From NCBI GenBank assembly GCA_946616365.1, contig CAMOIX010000021.1, forward strand, positions 1-35,996: DNA of 35,996 nt. Reading direction: 5' to 3'. Positions 14,475 to 23,874 of the stretch are shown here, one piece after another (positions within the stretch are counted from its first letter, which is position 1; each line of letters starts with the position of its first letter). Both the position numbers and the translations under genes were made by a program. Source of the DNA: AC2028 sp002373595 (GTDB lineage Bacteria > Bacillota > Clostridia > Lachnospirales > Lachnospiraceae). The notes beneath the pieces are model-generated. The model did not search any database. It was given only the letters and a program-made list of their open reading frames with translations, and was not told the origin of the DNA.

Positions 14475-15347
14475 TTGAAAGATCGCAGAGCACTTTACCG
14501 AAAAATTATCATAATGTCGATATGCCTGCTGGTATCGGTAGGCATATTGTGGTTTGAGGGGAGCATAAGAGCCCGGGCTACCGAGATCACGGGAGACAGG
14601 ACGGGAGACACCGAGATCTCCACTACTATCGACCCCGCAGGTACCTATACGGAGCCTGAGGATATGGACACCCTCAATACCGTCAACAGGGTAACACTTG
14701 AGTATCAGGGAGATAACGGAACGCTCGCAGGTCCGCTTCGGATACTTATAACGCTTACCCTTATTTCTTTTGCACCGATCATCATTATTACGATGACGTC
14801 CTTCACCAGGATCATCATCGTGTTGCATTTTACCAGAGCTGCATTAAACACTCAGACTGCGCCGCCTAATCAGATACTTATCGCAATAGCGCTCATCCTT
14901 ACATTCTTCATCATGAACCCTACGATCAATCGTATCAATGTTGAAGCGGTTCAGCCCATGGAGGCCGGAGAGATAGAGCAGGATGAGTTTTTCCAGAAGG
15001 CATTTGCACCGCTTAGGGATTTCATGATCCCCCAGACGCAGGTGCGTGATGTTCAGCTCTTTTACGATATAGCTCAGCAGGAATGGGACGGAGACAATGA
15101 CTCGATCCCCGGAGCGATATTGGTTCCGAGTTTCATACTCAGTGAATTAAGACGTGCTTTCTGGATCGGATTTATGATATATATACCCTTCATAGTCATC
15201 GATATGGTCGTCGCATCGACACTTATGAGTATGGGTATGATGATGCTCCCGCCGACAACCGTATCCATGCCTTTTAAGATACTGCTTTTTATCATGGCAG
15301 ATGGATGGACACTCGTCATAGGGAACCTTGTCAGGACATTCTATTAG
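14475..15347 (+). CDS. fliP: FliP, flagellar export gate protein
   Basis: The product is 290 aa from TTG at 14475, preferred because it begins 4 nt after fliO and gives a proper signal peptide (basic LKDRRALYRK, hydrophobic core, then ARATE). The frame is also open from an ATG at 14418, which would overlap fliO, and ATG 14514 would remove the basic n-region. FliP is the main subunit of the FliPQR export gate. The core is typical: APIIIITMTSFTRIIIVLHFTRAALNTQTAPPNQ, the external QPMEAGEI loop, and SILVPSF-type and PPTTVSMPFKILLF segments near the end. The 60-residue external stretch after the signal peptide is longer than in short FliP proteins. Confidence 0.92.
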   Translation: MKDRRALYRKIIIMSICLLVSVGILWFEGSIRARATEITGDRTGDTEISTTIDPAGTYTEPEDMDTLNTVNRVTLEYQGDNGTLAGPLRILITLTLISFAPIIIITMTSFTRIIIVLHFTRAALNTQTAPPNQILIAIALILTFFIMNPTINRINVEAVQPMEAGEIEQDEFFQKAFAPLRDFMIPQTQVRDVQLFYDIAQQEWDGDNDSIPGAILVPSFILSELRRAFWIGFMIYIPFIVIDMVVASTLMSMGMMMLPPTTVSMPFKILLFIMADGWTLVIGNLVRTFY

Positions 15348-15349
15348 CG

Positions 15350-15397
15350 TAACGGGATACCGTTATTTATAGAATAAGGTTTTAAAACAGCTGTTTT
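15350..15397. promoter_or_regulatory. Two palindromes in the fliP-fliQ gap
   Basis: The 69-bp gap between fliP and fliQ holds TAACGG (15350-15355) / CCGTTA (15360-15365), a 6-bp stem with a GATA loop followed by TTTAT, and a perfect 14-bp palindrome, AAAACAGCTGTTTT, at 15384-15397. The first resembles a weak terminator; the second could be a protein site. It is one of the longer breaks in an otherwise tightly packed gene string. Function is not shown. Confidence 0.35.
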
Positions 15398-15416
15398 CGG
15401 ATGAAAGGAGAGGGAT

Positions 15417-15689
15417 ATGACTGTTGAAGCAGTTACCGAGATTACCAGAAATGCTTTATATATCATACTTAAGACAGCTCTTCCGATCCTTTTGATCTCT
15501 ATGATCATCGGACTTGCCATCAGTATTTTCCAGACTGTCACATCCATTCAGGAACAGACTCTTACTTTTGTACCCAAACTTGTTGGAATATTTGCAGGTA
15601 TCATGATCCTCGGCGGATGGATGATGAATACCATGGTGGAGTATACCGTCGAACTTTGGAACTCGTTTTCGTATTATATACATAAATAG
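15417..15689 (+). CDS. fliQ: FliQ, flagellar export gate protein
   Basis: The product is 90 aa, the standard length. It has two membrane helices (about 18-40 and 55-78) with the family patterns ALPILLISMIIGLAISIFQTVTSIQEQTLTFVPK and IMILGGWMMNTMVEYT. FliQ surrounds the FliP-FliR core of the export gate. A strong GAAAGGAGAGG site precedes the ATG at 15417. It is followed 11 nt later by fliR. Confidence 0.95.
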   Translation: MTVEAVTEITRNALYIILKTALPILLISMIIGLAISIFQTVTSIQEQTLTFVPKLVGIFAGIMILGGWMMNTMVEYTVELWNSFSYYIHK

Positions 15690-15700
15690 CGGTACGGGAG

Positions 15701-16483
15701 ATGATTGATTATTCGTTTTCTTTATACGATCTCGAATACTTTCTCCTGATATTTACAAGGATCAGTTGCTTTGTTTTTATCGCTCCCTTCTTCGGAATGG
15801 CAAACACTCCGAGAAGGATCAAGGTCGTCCTGAGTCTCTATGTGGCGACACTTATGTATTTTGTGCTCACTCCGGCGCCGGCTGTTCTGCCCAAGACAGT
15901 TCTGGGTTTCGCGATCATCGTTACCAAGGAGGCTGTTACCGGACTTCTCATAGGTCTTTCCGCGCAGATGTGCACTTCGATCGTTATGTTCGGCGGAGCG
16001 GTGGCGGATATGGAGATAGGTCTTTCGATGGTACAGCTTATGGATCCTGCTACGAGACAGTCCACCACTTTTACCGGAGCACTTTACAACTATGCACTTA
16101 CAATGGCTCTTATAGCCAGCGGAATGTACAGATATCTGCTCGGAGCTCTGGCAGATTCATACAAGCTGATACCGGTCAACGGGGCTGTATTTAACCCGGA
16201 GAAGCTGCTTCAGAGCTCGATAGTATTCCTGACGGACTACATGAGTATAGGATTCAGGATCATACTTCCCGTATTCTGTGCGATACTCCTGCTCAATGCG
16301 GTGCTCGGTATCATGGCCAGAGTCGCACCGCAGATGAATATGTTTGCGATAGGAATACAGCTCAAGATACTTGTGGGACTCTCGATGCTTTTCGTTTCGA
16401 CACTGCTCCTGCCCAAGATATCAGAGATCATATTTGATGAGATAAGAAAGACGATGGTTTCTTTTGTGGAGGCCATGTATTGA
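15701..16483 (+). CDS. fliR: FliR, flagellar export gate protein
   Basis: The product is 260 aa, hydrophobic, with about six membrane segments. Family features include the opening FTRISCFVFIAPFFG, then EAVTGLLIGLSAQM, GLSMVQLMDPATRQST and the C-terminal IMARVAPQMNMFAIGIQLKILVGL. FliR completes the FliPQR gate and contacts FlhB. The ATG at 15701 follows CGGTACGGGAG. Its stop TGA overlaps the flhB start by 4 nt (TTGA). Confidence 0.95.
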   Translation: MIDYSFSLYDLEYFLLIFTRISCFVFIAPFFGMANTPRRIKVVLSLYVATLMYFVLTPAPAVLPKTVLGFAIIVTKEAVTGLLIGLSAQMCTSIVMFGGAVADMEIGLSMVQLMDPATRQSTTFTGALYNYALTMALIASGMYRYLLGALADSYKLIPVNGAVFNPEKLLQSSIVFLTDYMSIGFRIILPVFCAILLLNAVLGIMARVAPQMNMFAIGIQLKILVGLSMLFVSTLLLPKISEIIFDEIRKTMVSFVEAMY

Positions 16484-17586
16484 GTATAGATTTCAGACTC
16501 CAGTTCTTTGCCGATGGCGGGGACGACAAAACCGAAGAACCTACCGGTAAAAAACTTGAAGATGCCCGCAAGGAAGGTCAGGTTGCCAAGAGTAAGGAGA
16601 TCACAAGCTGTGTGAGTCTTCTTGTTCTCTTTGTGATCCTCAAGTTCTGGGCTGTCAGGATGGGCGGTCAGTTCATGGACACCTTCGGATATGTGTACAA
16701 TCGCATTCCGGATACAGTCTATTTTTGGCACGGAGAGATGCCTGTAAGAGAGACCCGTTCGATGTTTGTGTGGGCATGTGGGAGGATACTGCTTATCCTG
16801 CTCCCCATACTCGCACTGGCTGTCATCATTGCTTTTGTGTGCGAACTGGTACAGGTCAAGTGGAAGGTCAGTACCAAACCTCTTCAGCCTAAACTTTCAA
16901 AGTTCAATCCGATCAACGGATTCAAGAGGATCTTTTCCGCGAATTCCGTTGTAGAACTTATCAAATCGATACTTAAGATCGGATTGATATTATGGATATC
17001 GTACAATTACATAAAAGACAAATCGATGGTCCTGCTGACATTTTTTGATATGCCGTTTTTGCAGGCTATCGGAGAGATAGGAACACTCGTAACGGACCTG
17101 GGACTTCGCATCGCTGCCATCTATGTGATCATCGCGGCTTCGGATTTCGCATATCAGAAGTGGAAATTTCACAAGGATATGAAGATGACCAAGCAGGAAG
17201 TCAAGGACGAGTATAAACAGGCAGAAGGAGATCCCGAGGTCAAGGGCAAGATCAAACAGAAGATGATGGAAGCCTCCAGGCGTCGTATGATGCAGCAGCT
17301 CCCGCAGGCGGACGTCGTCATCACAAACCCTACTCACTACGCTGTAGCCATCAAGTATGAACCCGAAGTCAGAGAGGCGCCTTATGTGGTTGCCAAGGGC
17401 TCGGATTATCTGGCCCGGAAGATCAAGGAGATCGCCCGTGAGAACGGTGTCGAGATCTACGAGAACAAGCCTCTTGCACGAATGCTCTACGCGAATGTCG
17501 AGATCGGCGAACTTGTACCGCCGGAACTGTACCAGGCGGTCGCCGAAGTCCTGGCATTCGTATATCAGATACAGGGGAAGATTTAG
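16480..17586 (+). CDS. flhB: FlhB, export-specificity switch protein
   Basis: The product is 368 aa. The N-terminus has the DDKTEEPTGKKLEDARKEGQVAKSKE pattern (about 15-40), followed by four membrane helices (about 42-220) and a cytoplasmic FlhB_C domain. The self-cleavage motif NPTH is intact at 283-286, followed by YAVAIKY; cleavage after Asn allows the switch from hook to filament export triggered by FliK. The start is TTG at 16480, overlapping fliR; no in-frame ATG is nearby, and the reading from this TTG fits the family's N-terminus. flhA starts 48 nt downstream after a small GCGGG/CCCGC hairpin (17598-17612). Confidence 0.95.
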   Translation: MSIDFRLQFFADGGDDKTEEPTGKKLEDARKEGQVAKSKEITSCVSLLVLFVILKFWAVRMGGQFMDTFGYVYNRIPDTVYFWHGEMPVRETRSMFVWACGRILLILLPILALAVIIAFVCELVQVKWKVSTKPLQPKLSKFNPINGFKRIFSANSVVELIKSILKIGLILWISYNYIKDKSMVLLTFFDMPFLQAIGEIGTLVTDLGLRIAAIYVIIAASDFAYQKWKFHKDMKMTKQEVKDEYKQAEGDPEVKGKIKQKMMEASRRRMMQQLPQADVVITNPTHYAVAIKYEPEVREAPYVVAKGSDYLARKIKEIARENGVEIYENKPLARMLYANVEIGELVPPELYQAVAEVLAFVYQIQGKI

Positions 17587-17634
17587 TTATATATTTAGCG
17601 GGCAGGACCCGCGTAACCGGGAAATAAACAGTAC

Positions 17635-19683
<2,049 letters not shown>

Positions 19684-21066
19684 ATGATTATTAAGAAATT
19701 CATCGGCAGGACCGAGCTTGAAGCGGTGCAGTCCGCCAAAACCGAGCTCGGAGAGAACATCGTAATAATGAATGTGCGCAAGGTTAAAGCGAAGGGCCTC
19801 TTTGCTTCTTTGCGTTCCAAAAAGGTAGAAGTTACCGCGGCGGTCGAAGAGGATGTCCCCATGGACAATCTCAGAAAACTCGCAAGAGCCCAGGACCGCA
19901 AGATGCAGGAGGCTAAGAAAAAGGACTCCGAATCCCGTGAGGATAAAGGCGCAAAGAGTGGACTTGGACCCTCGGCGGAGATGGCAAAGCCCGTGTCACT
20001 TTCTGCCCAAACGACAGAAGTGTCACAAAATGACAAGCCCTCTGTTTCGAAGGAGAGCGCCGGAAGCACAAAGGGCAAAGACAATACCGGATCGCAGATG
20101 TCTCCTTCAACTATCGAGCAGAAGCTGGACAGCCTGCAGAATCTCCTTGAATCGCAGTTTAAGCAGACTTCGGTTCAGAATGAAAAACCGGCTGCAAATG
20201 CAGGAAGCGAGGATGCGGGCGGTAATATGACTCCCGGTTCGGATCCCGATAATGAAAAAGAACGCGAGATGGATCGTTTCCTGAAACTCCTGTACAACAC
20301 GATGCTCGACAACGAGATCGAAGAGAAGCTTGCAAACGAGATCATCATCGAAGCCAATAAAAACCGCAAACCCAATGCAACTATGGATTTCATCCTCAGC
20401 GCTATCTATCAGAGAATGATCCTTAAGTTCGGCAAGTCAGACGGGATCACACCCGCGACCAAGGGGCCCAAAGCCATCTTTTTCTTAGGACCCACAGGTG
20501 TAGGCAAGACCACCACGATAGCAAAGGTTGCAAGTTCTTTCTCAGTTAACGAGAAAAAGAAAGTTGCATTCCTTACTACAGATACATACAGGATCGCAGC
20601 TACCGATCAGTTAAGAACATACGCAGGCATACTGGGAGTTCCTTTCAGGGTCATCTATACGGAGGATGAACTGGCTGCAGCGATAGAGGATTTTTCCGAC
20701 TGTGATTATATCTTTATCGATACCGCAGGACATTCGCACAAGAATAGCGACCTTCTCGTAAAGCAGAAGAAGTTCATCGATTCGATCAAGGATGTGGCAG
20801 AGTATCAGTGCTTCCTGGTTATGAGTGCCACGACCAAGAATAAGGACCTTCGCGTTATAGTTGACAATTATCGCGAGATGTCCGATCACCAGCTCATCTT
20901 TACAAAACTTGACGAGACTTCAAGCCTCGGTAATCTCTACAATATGAGAGCATACTCGGGAGCGCCTATCGCTTATGTTACCGCAGGACAGAACGTACCG
21001 GACGACATTGAATCGTTCAACGCCCAGAAGATCGTAAAACTCCTTCTCGGCGGTAACGGAGACTGA
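19684..21066 (+). CDS. flhF: FlhF, SRP-type GTPase for flagellar placement
   Basis: The product is 460 aa. A basic N-terminal region (about 1-60, MIIKKFIGRTELEAVQSAKTELGENIVIM) and a long disordered Ser/Lys/Glu linker precede an SRP NG domain (about 195-460). The P-loop GPTGVGKTT is at 269-277, the TTDTYRIAATDQLRTYA motif follows, G3 is DTAGH at 346-350 and TKLDE is near 410-414. FlhF marks where flagella form and works with FlhG. The G3 motif is usually DTAGR; the His here is a small departure. It starts immediately at the flhA stop, and flhG follows after 47 nt. Confidence 0.95.
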   Translation: MIIKKFIGRTELEAVQSAKTELGENIVIMNVRKVKAKGLFASLRSKKVEVTAAVEEDVPMDNLRKLARAQDRKMQEAKKKDSESREDKGAKSGLGPSAEMAKPVSLSAQTTEVSQNDKPSVSKESAGSTKGKDNTGSQMSPSTIEQKLDSLQNLLESQFKQTSVQNEKPAANAGSEDAGGNMTPGSDPDNEKEREMDRFLKLLYNTMLDNEIEEKLANEIIIEANKNRKPNATMDFILSAIYQRMILKFGKSDGITPATKGPKAIFFLGPTGVGKTTTIAKVASSFSVNEKKKVAFLTTDTYRIAATDQLRTYAGILGVPFRVIYTEDELAAAIEDFSDCDYIFIDTAGHSHKNSDLLVKQKKFIDSIKDVAEYQCFLVMSATTKNKDLRVIVDNYREMSDHQLIFTKLDETSSLGNLYNMRAYSGAPIAYVTAGQNVPDDIESFNAQKIVKLLLGGNGD

Positions 21067-21113
21067 CTCGGGATAGGGGAAGCTTTTAACAGAGCACGAT
21101 CACAGGAGAAAAG

Positions 21114-21983
21114 ATGGACCAGGCCGAATCCTTAAGAATAATAAAAGCAAATCAGCAGACACGTTCCGTTGCAAGAGTCATAACCGTGACCAGCGGCAAA
21201 GGCGGTGTCGGTAAGTCCAATACTGCCATTAATCTTGCAATATGGTTTCGCAAAATGGGCAAGCGGGTCATCATACTCGATGCCGATTTCGGACTTGCAA
21301 ATATCGAGATCATGTTTGGAACCGTACCGAAGCATAATCTCTGCGACCTCATCTATCAGGGAAAGAGCATCACGGATATCATAACCTGGGGACCGGGAGA
21401 GGTAGGATTTATATCGGGCGGAAGCGGCATAGCCGGACTTTCCAATCTCGGTGTGGATTATCTTAATTACATCATAAGGAACCTCACGCAGCTCGATTCT
21501 ATAGCCGATATCATAATCGTTGATACAGGCGCAGGCATATCGGATGCAGTGCTGGAATTCCTTGTGGCGAGCGGAGAGATACTTCTCGTTACGACTCCCG
21601 AGCCCACGAGTATCACAGATTCATACTCGCTGGTCAAAGCGCTTGCGAGACATCCCAGATTTAATCGCGAAGAGACCAAGCTTCGCATGATAGCAAACAG
21701 AGTCACCAAGGATGAGGATGGACAGACCCTTTATCGCAAGCTGAATTCGGTCATCCAGAGATTCCTGAAGATACCTATGGATTACCTGGGAAGCGTACCC
21801 TGGGACAATCAGTTGACCAATGCGGTAATGCAGCAGATGCCCGTATCTCTTGACAAACCGACTGCCAAATCCAGTCAGGCTTACGAGAGGATAGCAAAGA
21901 GACTTCTCGACCCGAATGAAGCACAGTCTTCAAAACCGAGGGGAATGGCAGCTTTCTTTTCACACATCGTAAGTAAGAAATAG
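21114..21983 (+). CDS. flhG: FlhG (YlxH/FleN), MinD-like ATPase controlling flagellar number
   Basis: The product is 289 aa. The N-terminal segment MDQAESLRIIKANQ resembles the conserved helix by which FlhG stimulates FlhF GTPase. The deviant Walker A motif GKGGVGKS is at 28-35, followed by IILDADFGLANIEIMFG with the catalytic aspartates at 56 and 58, and VDTGAGISDAVLEF as Walker B/switch II. The C-terminal part (KPTAKSSQAYERIAKRLL) is typical of the family, with a final hydrophobic stretch suited to membrane targeting. The gene follows flhF, its functional partner. CACAGGAG precedes the ATG. Confidence 0.94.
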   Translation: MDQAESLRIIKANQQTRSVARVITVTSGKGGVGKSNTAINLAIWFRKMGKRVIILDADFGLANIEIMFGTVPKHNLCDLIYQGKSITDIITWGPGEVGFISGGSGIAGLSNLGVDYLNYIIRNLTQLDSIADIIIVDTGAGISDAVLEFLVASGEILLVTTPEPTSITDSYSLVKALARHPRFNREETKLRMIANRVTKDEDGQTLYRKLNSVIQRFLKIPMDYLGSVPWDNQLTNAVMQQMPVSLDKPTAKSSQAYERIAKRLLDPNEAQSSKPRGMAAFFSHIVSKK

Positions 21984-22004
21984 TTTTAAGGAGGATATAC
22001 AGGA

Positions 22005-22724
22005 ATGATATCGAAACTCATCAAAGAAGGGGACAGAGTCGATCTCACGCCCGTTGATAAGAATTTTGGAAGTACAGAGGACCCTGATACCAAGGTGTAT
22101 GCTTCCAAGATAGTTGATATTCTTTCCGAGGATCGCGTCGAACTTCTGATGCCCATGGAAAAAACAAAGCTCATACTGCTCCCCATCGACGGAGAGTACA
22201 ATCTCGTTGTCTATACTGACAGCGGGCTTTATCAGTGTTTTGTAAGGATAGTCGACAGATACAAGAGCAACAATATGTATCTGCTGGTTGCGGAGTTTAC
22301 GAGCAACCTCCGTAAGTATCAGAGAAGAGAGTATTTCAGATTCAGCTGCGCACTCGACATGAATGCAAGAAACCTCGTAGAGGAAGAGGTGCGTTCGATA
22401 GAGGGTGACGATCTTGTAAATCTCCAGCCTAATCTTCCCATCAAGAGAAGCGTCATCGTTGATATCAGCGGAGGCGGATTAAGATTCATGTCCGATACCA
22501 AGTATGAGGTCGGAAGCATGGTATATTGCAGTTACGATCTTGTAAAGGGTACCGAGAGAAAAAAGTACGAGGTAGTCGGCAAAGTGCTTGCCGTTACCGA
22601 GAACGAGAAAAGACCGGGTACGTATGAACACCGTGTTCAATATGTGAATATGGACGAGTACACCCGTGAAGAGATAATCAGATTTATCTTTGAAGAAGAG
22701 AGAAAGAGCAGACGCAAGGGATAA
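22005..22724 (+). CDS. PilZ-domain (YcgR/YpfA-like) c-di-GMP receptor
   Basis: The product is 239 aa. The N-terminal YcgR-like beta domain (about 1-100) is followed by a PilZ domain (about 104-235). The c-di-GMP-binding signature is complete: R108-x3-R112 within QRREYFR, and D153-x-S155-x2-G158 within VDISGGGLR. In the family, such proteins act as flagellar brakes or clutches at MotA or the switch when c-di-GMP is high. Its place between flhG and cheB makes it a built-in operon member. No gene name is certain; ypfA/dgrA/ycgR are all used for relatives. AAGGAGGATAT precedes the ATG. Confidence 0.88.
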   Translation: MISKLIKEGDRVDLTPVDKNFGSTEDPDTKVYASKIVDILSEDRVELLMPMEKTKLILLPIDGEYNLVVYTDSGLYQCFVRIVDRYKSNNMYLLVAEFTSNLRKYQRREYFRFSCALDMNARNLVEEEVRSIEGDDLVNLQPNLPIKRSVIVDISGGGLRFMSDTKYEVGSMVYCSYDLVKGTERKKYEVVGKVLAVTENEKRPGTYEHRVQYVNMDEYTREEIIRFIFEEERKSRRKG

Positions 22725-22743
22725 CGAAAGGGCATAATTTTCC

Positions 22744-23826
22744 ATGAATAAGAAAAAAATCCTGGTGGTTGACGACTCTGCACTCATGAGAAGAGTGCTC
22801 TGTGATATAATCAATTCGGATGAGGCTTTTGAAGTCGCTGATCGCGCATGTAACGGACTTGAAGCGTTCGATCTGATAAGCCGCAATTCATACGATGCTG
22901 TTGTACTGGATGTCAATATGCCCAAGATGAACGGACTGCAGCTCCTCGCCGAGCTCAGAAAGTTCAAGATCCAGGTAAGGATAATGATGGCCAGCACGGA
23001 CACGATGGAAGGCGCACAGACCACAATGGACGCTCTGGAACTCGGAGCTCTTGATTTCATCCACAAGCCCGATTCCGCCAACAGCTGTCGCGACGGAGCT
23101 TTCCAGTCGAACTTCCTGCGTACACTTCACGGTGTCGTAAACAGCCGTCTGCCCGTTATAATCGACAGGGCTAAGGAACGCGAGAAGCGAGAGGAAAACA
23201 AAAAGTTCATCGGCATTCTTCAAAGAAGTCCGGCAAAGATCGCCGGTACCAAGATCGTGGCGATCGCCAGCTCGACGGGAGGACCGAGAGCGCTTCAATC
23301 GGTTGTGCCGAGACTTCCCGGTAATATAGACGCACCCGTACTTATAACACAGCATATGCCCAAAGGTTTCACGGCCAGTCTTGCAGAGAGACTCAACTCC
23401 ACCAGTGAGGTCAAAGTCGTAGAAGCAGCCGAAGGGTTGAAGCTCGAGAAGGGAACAGTCTATATCGCAAAAGGCGGAGCCCATATGAATGTCGTAAAGA
23501 GCGGAGCAGAGTACAAGATCCATCTTTCCGACGAACCCATACGAGAGGGAGTTAAGCCCTGCGCGAACTACATGTTCGAATCACTCAGGGAATGCAATTA
23601 CGACAAGATGGTATGCGTCGTACTCACCGGAATGGGAATGGACGGTACCGAGGGCATCAAGAATCTGAAGGATGTCAAGAAAGCTTTCGTCATCTCGCAG
23701 GATGAGGAGAGCAGCACCATATACGGTATGCCCAAGGCTGTTGCCAAGGCGGGACTTTCCGATCAGGTCGTTCCCCTCGACAGAGTAGCCTCGGAGATAG
23801 TTCTACAGGTCGGACTTAGCAGTTAA
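22744..23826 (+). CDS. cheB: CheB, receptor methylesterase/deamidase response regulator
   Basis: The product is 360 aa. The receiver domain (about 1-125) has D10/D11, phospho-acceptor D56 (VVLDVNMPKMNG) and K108. After a charged linker, the methylesterase domain (about 165-358) has the catalytic triad S177 (SSTGG), H204 (TQHMP) and D300 (GMGMDGTEG). It removes methyl groups from chemoreceptor glutamates after activation by CheA. No cheR is present in the window, so its opposing enzyme lies elsewhere. The ATG at 22744 has a weak ribosome site (GAAAGGG). A perfect 10-bp hairpin follows the gene. Confidence 0.96.
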   Translation: MNKKKILVVDDSALMRRVLCDIINSDEAFEVADRACNGLEAFDLISRNSYDAVVLDVNMPKMNGLQLLAELRKFKIQVRIMMASTDTMEGAQTTMDALELGALDFIHKPDSANSCRDGAFQSNFLRTLHGVVNSRLPVIIDRAKEREKREENKKFIGILQRSPAKIAGTKIVAIASSTGGPRALQSVVPRLPGNIDAPVLITQHMPKGFTASLAERLNSTSEVKVVEAAEGLKLEKGTVYIAKGGAHMNVVKSGAEYKIHLSDEPIREGVKPCANYMFESLRECNYDKMVCVVLTGMGMDGTEGIKNLKDVKKAFVISQDEESSTIYGMPKAVAKAGLSDQVVPLDRVASEIVLQVGLSS

Positions 23827-23828
23827 TA

Positions 23829-23852
23829 ACAGAAAAGATCAGTCTTTTCTGT
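23829..23852 (+). promoter_or_regulatory. Perfect 10-bp hairpin between cheB and cheA
   Basis: ACAGAAAAGA (23829-23838) pairs exactly with TCTTTTCTGT (23843-23852) around a TCAG loop, 2 nt after the cheB stop and 22 nt before the cheA ATG. It lacks a downstream T-run on the + strand, so an mRNA processing or stability role, or a weak attenuator, is more likely than a normal terminator. Confidence 0.5.
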
Positions 23853-23874
23853 CAGAAAAATGGAGGATTGCAAT

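Noticed and set aside
17598..17612. GCGGG/CCCGC hairpin in the flhB-flhA gap as a terminator
   Set aside because: Five base pairs and no T-run; flhA must be transcribed from upstream, so a terminator here is unlikely.
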